Source: Symbiodinium natans
Taxonomy: Eukaryota; Sar; Dinophyceae; Suessiales; Symbiodiniaceae
Assembly: GCA_905221605.1 (NCBI GenBank)
Contig: CAJNDS010002575.1
Location: forward strand, 205,101-269,100
Direction of reading: 5' to 3'
DNA length: 64,000 nucleotides
The notes under the pieces were generated by a model. That model ran no database searches, was not told the DNA's origin, and was given only the letters and a program-made list of their open reading frames with translations. How positions within the stretch are numbered: the first letter of the stretch is position 1; every line of letters begins with the position of its first letter. Positions 1 through 10,735 of the stretch are shown piece by piece. Position numbers and translations under genes: made by a program.

Positions 1-783
1 TCATCACAGTGAGCCGCTTCCCGAAACCCTGGACTCAGATGCAGCCGGGACACCACAAGTGCAAAGAACCATCTTCGGCTCGAAGGGGCCATCAACCTGC
101 AGGCATTTCGAAACACCAGTGTGCAAGGCTCTGGGGGTCGTAGTGTGAGGGATAACCAGGGAGAAGCCCGTTCCTCCCAGGCTGAACCCTGCATGCATAA
201 GCCACCTCACGAGCTGCGAAGCGCCGAAAAGCTGGCTTTCTCCCTCCTTGAGCCGAAGGAACAGCAAGCCAGAACGGCGGCTCGGGCTCCAGGGCTCGAG
301 AAACTGGATAGTCTCATACTTGACTGGAGCGCTGGACTGTGGCAGAGTGCGGGACGCACAGGCCCAGTCATGCTGCTCTGCAACGTCATCCCGTGTGAAC
401 CATGCGTATCTTCACATCGTGCTTTCGTGCCTCCGAAAACCTCAAAAAAACACAAATCCTCCCATCCCTACTTCGAAGGTTGGATTCCCGGGACCCACCA
501 GGCCAGTCCTCATAAACCCTGAAAACGTCAGAACCGCAAAAGCATCTTCACGCACAGGCGGCCAAGATCTGTTCAACATCGCCTATGAGGTACAGAGCCA
601 GCGCAGCTCCCAAGCTGATATAAACAAAAGGATGGAAAGACTTCTTTGATCTACCCGACTCTACGAAGCTCAGATTCTAGACATTGACATCGCTTCTGGC
701 TGAAGCAACCTCGGTTGCCCCATCCGCCCAATTTGCCCGACTTGCCCGTTGCACACGGAGTGAACAAGACGATCTGCAAGAGT

Positions 784-3700
784 CTAGAGTCCAGCTGTCT
801 GCTCATGTTGCTGCTCAAGCAACGGAACTCGGACTGCTGCCCCCACGGTCGGTTCCGTCACGGATTTCTTCGTGAAGAGAAGCACCAGCATGGAGGCCAG
901 GAATCCAGCCGCAGCTGCCGTAGCTGCCCAGACCCACAGATGGGCTGGGATCTCAACAGTCTCAACCACCGCATCGGCGTAGGGGAGCATAGCGACTTCT
1001 TTCCGGTTGAAGCTGTGCACAGCGTAGACCTTAGGGCATCACTCCCGGACAGCACCCCGTGCACCTCTCGTCCCTGTGTATAAAGGGGTGATGCAAGAGG
1101 CAACTCCAACGTGGGGCTGCCCCTGCCTCGGGCCTTATGTTGAAACCATCCCCCAACCCTCCCTCTCCGCTTTGCGTTTCTCTGTGACATCAGATTACAT
1201 ATCGATCGGGACATGAACCGGTTGCAGAGATGCTCCGATTGCTGTGGCCCTGGGTGTCGGGGAGAGCAAGAACAGGCTTCACAAACCCTAAACCCGACAC
1301 CGCGGCCACGCCTTTGAAAACGCCCGCAAATTCAGGGTTTCAGGGCTGAATGGTTCAAGGCAAACGCCACCTGCAAAGATCGCAGGGCTCGAAACAATAG
1401 GGTTCAGGATGTAGGGTGCTGAACCTGAAACACAAGGCCCAGCAGGCAAGATGCATGTCGCAGAAATACATCCCCGAGTATCCAGATGCCCTGATTCGAA
1501 GATGACAGGCCGGTCATGCAAATGTCCTGGCAGGACCCTGTTGGGAAGGGCTGAGGAGGGCGCAGGTCCACACAGAGTCTGAAAGCATCGGGTACTGAAG
1601 CGCTCCTCTCCGTGGTAGCTCCCAACCTTCATGAACATGTTCGCGGGCTGAAGGGTGATCGGCTTCTCACCAAAGTAGATGGTCAGAGGAGTCGCCTTCG
1701 ATCACAAGCGGCATGAACCGAAGGAACTCTCCAAAAACAACCCTTTGAAGAAACTTGCGTGCTATCCGCCGACCCCTGCAGGCGTCAGTGAAGACCCATT
1801 GTTGGCACCCCCCGCACTAGCGTGCATGGTCATCAGCGGCCTATAGCGGCCTCGGTCCCGGGGCCGCTGATGCTCACAATGCGCGCCGCTGCGGCGGTCC
1901 CCAAAGGGCACCCGGGAGGCGTGCGCGCTGAAGGTGTTCATGATGTCTTTTTGTGGGCTCCCCGTCGGGACCCCAAAAAAAGACGCTCTGCCCCATCGTG
2001 CCCGCGAGCCCCCACGTGGGCCCGTGGAGCAATGGAGTGGTCGTGACATGAGGTCTGCGGCACTGCCACTGCCGTCCGGTTCTTTTGCTAGAGCAAGGCT
2101 TGCAAGCCAGACATGGAGGTTGAAACAAAACAAATCTACAGGGCTCCAGCGCAGCCCGACACCGCCCCCACGCCCTCACACCCCCGCACCCCCTAAATTT
2201 TCGGTGGGCAATCCTCATGGTACGCGCAAAGTCAACCCACTCAAAAATGCTCACGGAGGATTCAATCAACTCCAGATCTAAATCATAGTTTTCACCGATT
2301 TGTTAGATATTCTAACAATTTGAATGATAATGTCAATGCCACCGAAAACCCATATTTGTCAAACAATGAGCTATTTAGTTCATTAAAATAGTGTCTTGTT
2401 CGCAGCCCCAAGCCCTCACCGCCCACACTGCCCCACCTCCTTCACTGCCCCCCCCGATGTTGGGGTACTCGGTTTTGTCATTTTTGGCCTTGGGCCAGAA
2501 GCTCCTTGGCTCCCTTTTCAGGAGGCGCTTAGATTGTGCGCCCGCGCGCGCCTCAAAGCGGTTCCAAGCATCTGGGCTGCTGCCTGTGCTGCCCGGCTTT
2601 GGGCGCAGCCCCTTAAAATACCTTGTCATCTACGTCTAATGCATAACTCAACTCAAAGCGGGATCCTGAAGACTACGGTCACGCCTCTGGGATAGGTTGC
2701 TGTGCTTAAGTGCTTGGCCTCACGCAAAGTTTTCGGCAGACCGCTAACCGGAAATGCCCAAAATTTGGTTTGAGTTAACAATGCCTTGCAAACATCATCG
2801 TCAGCTTCAATGCGAATAATGCTATTACAAGCACTTGCTGTTTAGTAACTTCGTATCCGTTCCCCACATGAACATCGATGCCCGAAACAACCCTGAAAGC
2901 TATGGAGCCTCAGACGGACAGAGAATAGTTCAGTTGGTTTTGTTCCACCCCCAAGAATCGGAACTCCCCACCAAGTAGCAGAGCTTGCAACCGAGCATGG
3001 GCAGAGGAGCTCAACGCCCCCGCTCAGCGCGCACTCTTCAATCGCTGCTGTCCCAAACAGCCCCAAAACAACTGGCAGAAATTGGCCTCTCAGGGGTGTC
3101 TGGAGCTGTCAGCCATTCGAGTTGCAGGTCTGCAGCTACAGACTACAGATCGCATTTTTACTCGAGGAATTCTCTTGGCTGCGCTGGTCTTGACCCTGCG
3201 TCGAAGCCTTCGGGGATGGAGATCAATGACGTGCCGGTGTCGAGACATGCTAGCACAATGTGGTCGAAGTTCCCGACAGTGAGGACTTGCAAGAAGTACA
3301 GGATCAGAGAAAGACCAACTTAGCATTCACAATCATGCACAGCAGGCATGCAAGGCGTCAAGTGAGGGTCTAATGTTGAACATTATAGGGATGGCAAGGA
3401 CAAGCTTGACAAAATGTCCCTTCCGCGATGTGCTGCCAACAAAAAAATACGGCTATGCCAGCTGAGTCTCTGACGTAGCTAAAGACCTTCCTTGGCCAGT
3501 AGCGGGACTGCATATTCTCCCGCAGATTCCGCGCAGTCATTCACAACCCGGACTACCGCTCCGTTTCCCAGAACTCCGCACATAACACGAATAGCACCTC
3601 CAATAGACAGGCACGTAAAGCGCAGAACCGAGATGCGCCCAGCAGTACCATCGCGCCAGGTAACGAAGGCTGGCAATGCCTTCGATGCGAAAGGACACAT

Positions 3701-6700
3701 TAGCAAAGCAAGGCTCAACTGCAACAGTTCATAACCATTCTCACTGACAGACGTAGACGAGGAAAGAACAGGAGCGCTCACTGCACTCATACCGCACCAG
3801 TCGTGCTAGAAGATAAAACGCCCGTAACAATTGCACTGCAAGGGGAACAAGATCTGTGGCCCCCAAGGAATATACTGACAGCCCATATATTGCCGTATCA
3901 ATAGCAGCGCAACTAGCCACAGCAATATTGTTGATGGTGATGCTTGGGCAAGCTAGCAGGATGTCCAGAACCCATGAGGAGGGATGATTTCTGCTCTTGC
4001 AACACCTTGACATCTAACGCCTTCGCCTCAGCTCACAATATCCCACAAGTAGTAAGGTTTCGCAAAGATCCTCGCATGCCTATTACTCTCTCCAATGGCC
4101 GGGCGTCAACACAACAGCAGCATGAAGTACAGCTGCGTGTACAGGAAGTAGAAGAAGCGCAGTGTCCACTTGTGAGGTGTCTGGGCCTGTCACACACAGA
4201 ACTTTACAGGTCTTGACCTCGCCATGAACACAGATGCCCTATATAGCCTCCATCTTCATGTAGCCTGCAGGCGACGCGACGCATGTTCATACATAAGCAC
4301 TTTCAAACTACGACCATGATAGCTAGAACTTCTGAAGGGCCATCGTTCGAATGAAGGAGGAAATTATGCAGGATTCAATGAGCGCTCAAGAAAGCCTCGA
4401 GCCCACAGCCCCAATCTGAAAACTTTTCAAGCCGCTATCCCAAGGCCACAAGTCGAACATCACAGGAAAGGTTCTCCTACATAAAACCAGTTTTGCACCT
4501 AGGAGCTGACAGATTTTGATTTCGGAATGTACTCACAATGGGTCCCCTGTTGCCGTCAGGGCAGTCACCTGGACTCCACGAGCGCCGGTCTCCATGTCGT
4601 TGCATGTTTGCTATGGCTGCTATGGACTCCCTTGCCACTGCCTTTGTCCATGCCCTGTGTCGTGATCACGGCCGGTGTCAAACTCGCGGGAAGCCCAAAA
4701 AAGGAGGGACTGGGCTGCTTTCTTCATGGCATCGACTAGTCGGTGCCACCAGTGGTGAATAATTCTCGAGCACGCTCAGGAGCCTTCCGGCTCCAACATA
4801 CACTGGTAGCAGCTGAAGCTAAAAGAAACTCTTTTGCAACGTCTTGCAGACATCCAAGGCTAAACGGCCGCTTCACAGCACACAGTTCCCGCGGGGCTTG
4901 GGCGGTCGGGCGGCCGCTTCACAGCACACAGTTGCCGCGGGGCTTGGGCGGTCGGGCGACACGCTCAAATTTTCACAGCTACTACATCAGACAACTAGCT
5001 GCAGCTGCACCAATGGCCTTCACGCGGGCCTCCGTGAGCCACCAGCCTGCTTGCGGGCCTGCTTCGCCTTCGACCCTGAGTGCAGAGGGAGTCAGAGGGA
5101 GTGAAGCAACATAAGTCAACAAAACTAGTGTCCAAGCTGAACAAGTTTTGCGACTACGAATCTTTCCCAACAGCTCGTCTCGTCACTGGCGGGAAACAGT
5201 ATGCTGAAAACTGTACACACATGTACACACCACTGCGTGTCACACGTTGCTATCGTTGCGTGCATGACCATCGCGAAAGCGACAAAGAAGCTGCAGCCAG
5301 GCCCGGCCTGAAGATATTCAGCACGTCCGCGCGCACAACCGAGTCTTCGTCGATGCCAGTGACCTGGAAGCCGCGTGCGAGGACCTGACAGGAAGGCATG
5401 GCTTCGGCGGTACCATCCTCAGCCCCCAATATGAGCTCGTTTCCTGGATCTGTGGCTACCGAATTCTCACACCATGGCGTTCCTGCTGGCAGCTCTTGGC
5501 GAAGGCAGCAAGACACAGTTTGGTATACGCTCCTTCAGTGTATGTGGCCCATCCTGCGCATGAACTGAGACCACAAAACTGAAAAGAATTCCTGCCAACG
5601 CTGAAGCGGACTGACTTGACCGCAGGAGTCGCGAACCAAAACATCCTTCCCTCCTGTGATCTTCATGTTCCTGGGCCCGGACCTCATCGTAGTTACCCAC
5701 TGTGAACAGGGATTCCTCATCACCCCTGCGCAATGCAAACGCAAAGGCGAGGTCGGCAAAGCTCCTTTGGCAGGCACATGGATGCCTGGGTTGCTTGTAC
5801 TAAAATAGAGACTGAAAGTGATCTCAAGGCACAATCGTGCATGTAATGTAGCTTGGACCATGCAGCTTCTCCCGCAAACCTGTCCTATTGAGGTTCCGCA
5901 GGAATGTATGGTGCACGTGCGAAAGCCCGATAAAGGCCAGACCGAGGACACCATGGATTTTGTCAGGAATGTCGTGCGTCTGGAGCCCGTAGATGACAGG
6001 CTGCTCACGAATACAGGTCCTCTTTTTTTTGGAAAAGGGACAGAAACCGACAACTCGGAGACATCTTTGGACGTAAGCCCCCCTGTGACAAAACCCTAGG
6101 GCTTAAAGCCTTGGTGTGGGATACACAACATCCAACAAATCCATTGAATCTTTGCTTTTGCCAAGATTCACCGAAGCCGAACCCTAAATCCCGCTTCAGA
6201 CCCCAGCCCTCCTACCTCCTGAACTCATGAAGCGTATGGCTCTGCACCAAACGACGTCTGACTTTGGCTTGTCTTCGTCTGCGATTCCTCCCCCACGCGT
6301 TGGGCCGGCCCGGCTGCCGAGGCGCGGCGCGCAAAAGGGTTACAATTGCTCGAGATATCTCGGAGTTGCTCGCTGCAGATTTCAACGGTTTGTTTGCCCA
6401 TCCTCTCGGGCGATGTGTGAAGACATACCTGGTCCAGCCCGTAAACACCACTCATCGAACCGATGCCGTAGGTCATGTTGACGGGATAGCCCTCGGAGCT
6501 CCATGTGTCGGACCAGTCGAGGTGGAACACTCGATGAGAAACCCAAAGATCCGAGGAGCCTAGCGAGGTTGACAGGCTAGCTGCGAGAGCTTGACAACCA
6601 AACAACTACTCACATGTCTCTTCTGCGTGTCTCGCCATGGCCCACCTGTGTCCAAGATGAGCTGAACTTCCTGGGGCGGCACGCCAATCTCCACTGCAGC

Positions 6701-6740
6701 GGTGTAGAACAAGTTCCTTGGGTGGCACAGGGTAACACAG
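784..6740 (-). CDS. Pepsin-family (A1) aspartic protease with C-terminal membrane anchor, split gene
   Basis: An endopeptidase of the pepsin/cathepsin D fold is spread over at least seven minus-strand exons. The first lobe reads NLFYTAAVEIGVPPQ and ends in catalytic DTG (exon edge 6646). It continues as SSDLWVSHRVF and YGIGSMSGVYG (6429-6559), HGVLGLAF (about 5880-6040) and ADLAFAFALRRGDEESLF (about 5690-5775). The second catalytic motif DTGTS lies at 3227-3241 in LDTGTSLISIPEGF. GIWILGDVFLRH (1455-1537) joins VYAVHSFNRKEVAMLPYADA in the last exon (784-1029), matching the family's usual end. One hydrophobic helix (AATAAAAGFLASMLVLLF) and a short charged tail follow, so the enzyme is probably a type I membrane protein of the secretory or lysosomal route. 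The intron 6560-6645 is GT-AG; the intron before the last exon appears to use a GC donor (1453-1454). The segment 5300-5460 may hold another exon. The start and signal peptide were not found. Confidence 0.82.
4865..4956. repeat. 46-base tandem duplication
   Basis: Two adjacent copies beginning CGGCCGCTTCACAGCACACA differ at one base. They lie in a probable aspartic protease intron. Confidence 0.9.
6302..6347. repeat. Dispersed GC-rich repeat, copy 1
   Basis: This 46-base segment beginning GGGCCGGCCCGGCTGCCGAG and ending TTACAATT recurs at 30758-30803 with few differences. Here it lies in an aspartic protease intron. Confidence 0.75.
6560..6645 (-). other. Phase-1 GT-AG intron inside the catalytic DTGSS motif
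   Basis: On the minus strand the exon ends GACACAG at 6646, a GT donor follows at 6645-6644 and an AG acceptor lies at 6561-6560. Joining the exons gives D-T-G-S-S-D-L-W, the family's canonical active site. The 86-base intron is therefore defined to the base. Confidence 0.85.
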
Positions 6741-6849
6741 GCACCCTGACTTAGCTGCGCAGCCGCTCGGTAGTTTTCGTAAGTTGGAGCAGTAGCTGAG
6801 CCAGATTGAGGCTCGTCTGGAGTGACGGACACAACACTCAAGAAGCAGA

Positions 6850-8500
6850 AAGAGCAGCTCGTGCAATGTCAAATGCTTTCGATAAGCAAATCATGCTCAA
6901 CAGCAGAAGCTGCAGCAAACGGCGAACACCCCGCAGGCAAGCCACAACAACACCAAGCCGAAATCTGCACTTCAAGCACTTCAAGCACTTCAAGAATTGA
7001 CATAAAGACGTAGACCGTCCGACACCGTTGCCAGAAGGCTGGGTCTGGGCTGCCTTCCAGGCGGCTGCCCAAGAACACTTTCTGCCACCGTTTCTTGAAG
7101 CTGTTTGCGAACCAGCGTTGGACCCCGCCAGGATGGCCTCCCATCGTGTGAACCAACGAAGATCGAGATTGCAGGGTCGCCCCTCTCTTCCACCAGCGAT
7201 TGGTGCAAACTCAAAGTGCTAACCACTTGGGACTGCACGTCTTCCGTGTGTCGTTGGCCAACATGTAAGACCATTTTTGTGAACAGGTAATCTTCGCTCC
7301 CAGGCGCGATGAGCCCTGAGGGAACCATAGCAATCCCAACATCTGGCAAAAGCCGCCCAAATTACAGCCGATCGGTCGGTGTGACCTCTTCCACTACACG
7401 ACATGCGAAGTGGCGAAGGTCTCCTCTCAACTCCAACTGTCACTCTGTGCTCGGAAAAACCTCTTCAACTGTCTGACGGACCCCCCACACACGGCAGACA
7501 GGAACGTACACCAAAGATCACGAGATGGCAATGAAGTCGCAGCTACGCGAACAGCACGCATTGTAGGTTTAACCTACCACAGGTACCATGAAGAAGTCAG
7601 GTGGCTGTCTATCCCTCAGCTCCTCAGATCGCAAGCTGCTGTGTGCCAGTGGTCGTAGCAGCATCAACAGCTGATCCAAGTGCGTGCCCGTCTGGGTCCT
7701 GGGGAGGTCTGAGTTCCGATGCCCTACTGGGAATCGAAAGCCCCAATTTGCCTTGCGCATCGCTGCACCATGTTGCGCCCTTCTTGACTGGCCTTGTCGG
7801 CCAAGACTGGAACACCGTGGAGTTGGGATTTTCCAGTGCCGTCGTAGGCTGGAAGTCATGCCTTGCAGCTGTTTCTAATAAGGGCTCGGAGTCGCTTGGA
7901 GACTCACTTCAATCAAGCTAGATAGCGAGCCGGAATTTGCTCTTGATGTTGAACCACTCGCATGCGTAAATCCGGGCCTCTGCAGCCGGAGAACGTGCTC
8001 GGCCCCGCACAGCGCAAGGAAGCACGGCAAAGCAGCCCATTGCTTCATCTGGGCCCAAAGCCCCACGAGGCCAAGTGTGTCTTCTGTGCACAGTTGCAGG
8101 TAAGCAATGGGTACGCACGTTGGGCAAGTGTGGGCTGTTTTTGACTACAATGAAACGCTCGGGAACACGCCTTTCGAGTCTTGCAAGACACAGCGAACGA
8201 ACTCCGGAATCGACGCTGAAGGTGAGCAAAGACGCAGGAAAACGTCGCTGTCACACCTACCCTACGAGCAGGTGCTAACAAGCGCAGCTTGTGAAACTCA
8301 TGGAAGCTATCCCGAAACTCGGAGTTTCTACAGTAAAACATGCTAAATGGGCTCGGGTCAGCACAGTGCATGCTTGTTTTGGACTGACAAGGCGCAAACG
8401 GAAACCCTTGATGCTCCCAGGTTGCTTCGCAAGGCTGGGGCAAGCGCAGGTGCACTGGCAAGAGAACTGCTCTTGAACATGGGGATACACGTGGGATACA
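6850..8500. other. No recognised gene; possible upstream exons
   Basis: Short open stretches occur on the minus strand (6990-7349, 7569-7859, 7918-8229), but none shows a domain I recognise or a clear exon border. They could be 5' exons of the aspartic protease, 3' exons of the PG-rich repeat gene, or introns. A short AAGCACTTC tandem repeat sits near 6970. Confidence 0.4.
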
Positions 8501-8548
8501 ATGGAGATGCAGCACGCCTGCGGTGAGACTCTGGCCCCATGCCGTCCT

Positions 8549-9840
8549 AGGTTGGCAACAGTCCCCGGGGCTCTTGCAAGAACTTCCACATGGGCGGCTT
8601 GTCGATGTGAGGGTATGCATTCCTCCCAGGCCACTCCAGCTTGAAAACTTTCAAGAGGTGTGTTTCAACAGATACTTCAAAAAGTGCGATGCCATTTCAA
8701 GGGGCGTGTGCCGTGCGGTCTGGGGCTCCGACCTTCCGCCGATGGAGGGGAGCTTGTAATGACCGGGTCCTGGCTTGATGGTGGCCCGCTCGCCTCGGGC
8801 AAAAAGCGATTCCTCCTAAATGTCTGAACTGTGACGGTATCTCTTTCAGAAGAGGAAGTGGCTTTTGCCTAATCAACCAACTGCCGTGGAGGCACCCCGC
8901 GCAGGCGACAAGGGCTCTGTCTTGCCCTGCATGGTCCACCTGTCGTGACTGGAGATGTTGGCCCTTGCTCTCTGCACAGTTTCGCTTCTGCAGCGGACAT
9001 GGCCTATAGGGAGTGATCTTCCCGTTGCGCAAAGCCTTTTCGACGTTGTACCTTCGAACTTCCCGGTAGAAGCCAATGCTCACACAACACAGATATTTCT
9101 GAACGTCCTAGCCATCACAAACCTGTACACCGCTTGATGTGCGGAGGCAAACACGACAGCAGATGGCATCTGCATGCATCGGCCAGGCGCACTCTCCTGG
9201 CACTGGTCCCGGAGCCGCCACAGGTTCTCGCCAGGCCTCTCAGTCTCTTGTTTCGGTCGCCATGGAGCAGGTGGCAGTTGTGTATCCAAGCCTCGCGACC
9301 CTGCGCTGTGTACACCGGAGCCCTCCGGATCTGACCACTGTGTTTGAAGGCCTCAAGTGGCTCAAGCGGCTCAAGTGGCTTCCAGAATGGTGGAAGCGAG
9401 CGAACGTGCCGCATCACACGAATCACACGGATTTAAAGCTACCAAGGCGACTGAGCAAGGTCGACCCATGCTCTGGCTGCTACTAGCAATACTTACATGC
9501 TTCCTCCTTACTTAGTGAAACCAGCTTGTGTCAGCACCATTTTTCCCCAAAGGGGCCTGTCACCACCCGAGGCAAACCCATGCTTGTAGGTCAACCCGAA
9601 GCATCCGAAACAGTGACAGAGCAACAAAGAGCACGTTGTCGCTCTAAGCAACTGCTTCTGTTGAAGAGGAGGCTTGCGCTCGGACGAAGCTACAATAACT
9701 GCTGCATACTTTACTTCTCGGCACAATGTGCGCATGATGAAGCCCAGAGTCTCTCCCGCAGGGATTTCAGCTGAGCCTGACGCATTCTGGTCGTACTGCC
9801 CAGGTGCTGGCCCGTCCTGCTGGTTCGGAATCCCGACTTA
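8549..9840 (-). CDS. Sperm-tail PG-rich repeat (STPGR/SHIPPO) protein, split gene
   Basis: Two minus-strand pieces carry the PGPG-x-Y signature of STPGR repeats, which occur in axonemal inner-microtubule and outer-dense-fibre proteins. One reads ATIKPGPGHYKLPSIGG (about 8690-8812); the other reads GIPNQQDGPAPGQYD (about 9760-9835). A further exon, WPGRNAYPHIDKPPMWKFLQ, begins at an AG acceptor at 8639. A coding-like segment at 9180-9330 reads DTQLPPAPWRPKQETERPG. A flagellar role would suit a flagellated protist, but this is inferred from the repeat family only. Start, stop and exact joins were not resolved, and the segments could belong to two genes. Confidence 0.6.
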
Positions 9841-10700
9841 GCCAGCTCAAACGCAAACATGCAACAACTCGGGGCAATTGTGAACAGCATGTCCGAATGT
9901 GGTGTGGCGTGGAATGACAACCTTTTCTCGGATCACAACTCCGCGGGCTGTCGTCCGCCGCCATTGTCCGCAGGAATGGGTAAGGGTCCTGAACCAAAAG
10001 GGACCACACTCACTGCTCATCAGAATCCCACCCCGAAAGGGCCCTTGGGCCCGTGGTTCTACAGCTGGCATCAATGTCTATCCCAGCTCGAAACTGCATC
10101 TGCTCAGTCCCCTGCCACTTTTCACTGTTGAGCTCGCAGCCTGCGAACACCAGGTGCACGAGTCACAAACAATATTTACTCAGAAACCCATGACTGATTC
10201 CCCATCACCAATCGGCACTGAAGCAACCTATGCCCTATGTTTCAGGTGCATCGCCTCCCGGCGACGAAGCTCTTGTAGGTCTGCACGTGCAGCGGCTGCC
10301 TCCGCACAACAACAAAGCCTTCCGCCGGGGAGCCCCAATCTCTGCAACCGTAGCACTTCCGGCCCACACTGAAAATGACTGAAACCTAGCCCTCGAAAAC
10401 TCATCAAGCCTGTGGCTCGAGCTGGTTTGGGGCCATCGCCATGCGTTTAAGATTCGCTCATATTCGCTCCAATCAGCTTAGGATGCTTGGGACACCGTCG
10501 TTCGCAGCTGGCCTGGCTGGAGTGCGTGCCGAAGACTCGCTCCTCGGGCGAGGCTGGGGCATTTCTGTGATGTGTTTCTGCGAAGTGGTGGAAACCCAAA
10601 AAATGCAGCGATGTCTCTGTGCACCAGACCCCGGGAAGCACAGAAGCGAGAAGCTCAGAAGCCAAGGAACACCGTGCGAACCCTTCAAGAGCAGCTAGCA
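9840..10700. other. No recognised gene
   Basis: Only short open stretches occur. A minus-strand piece at 10235-10380 reads ARADLQELRRREAMHLK and looks coding-like, but has no domain signature and could be an exon of either flanking gene. Confidence 0.35.
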
Positions 10701-10735
10701 TATCGCAGGCCACCCCCCCTCATCTGCTGAACGTG

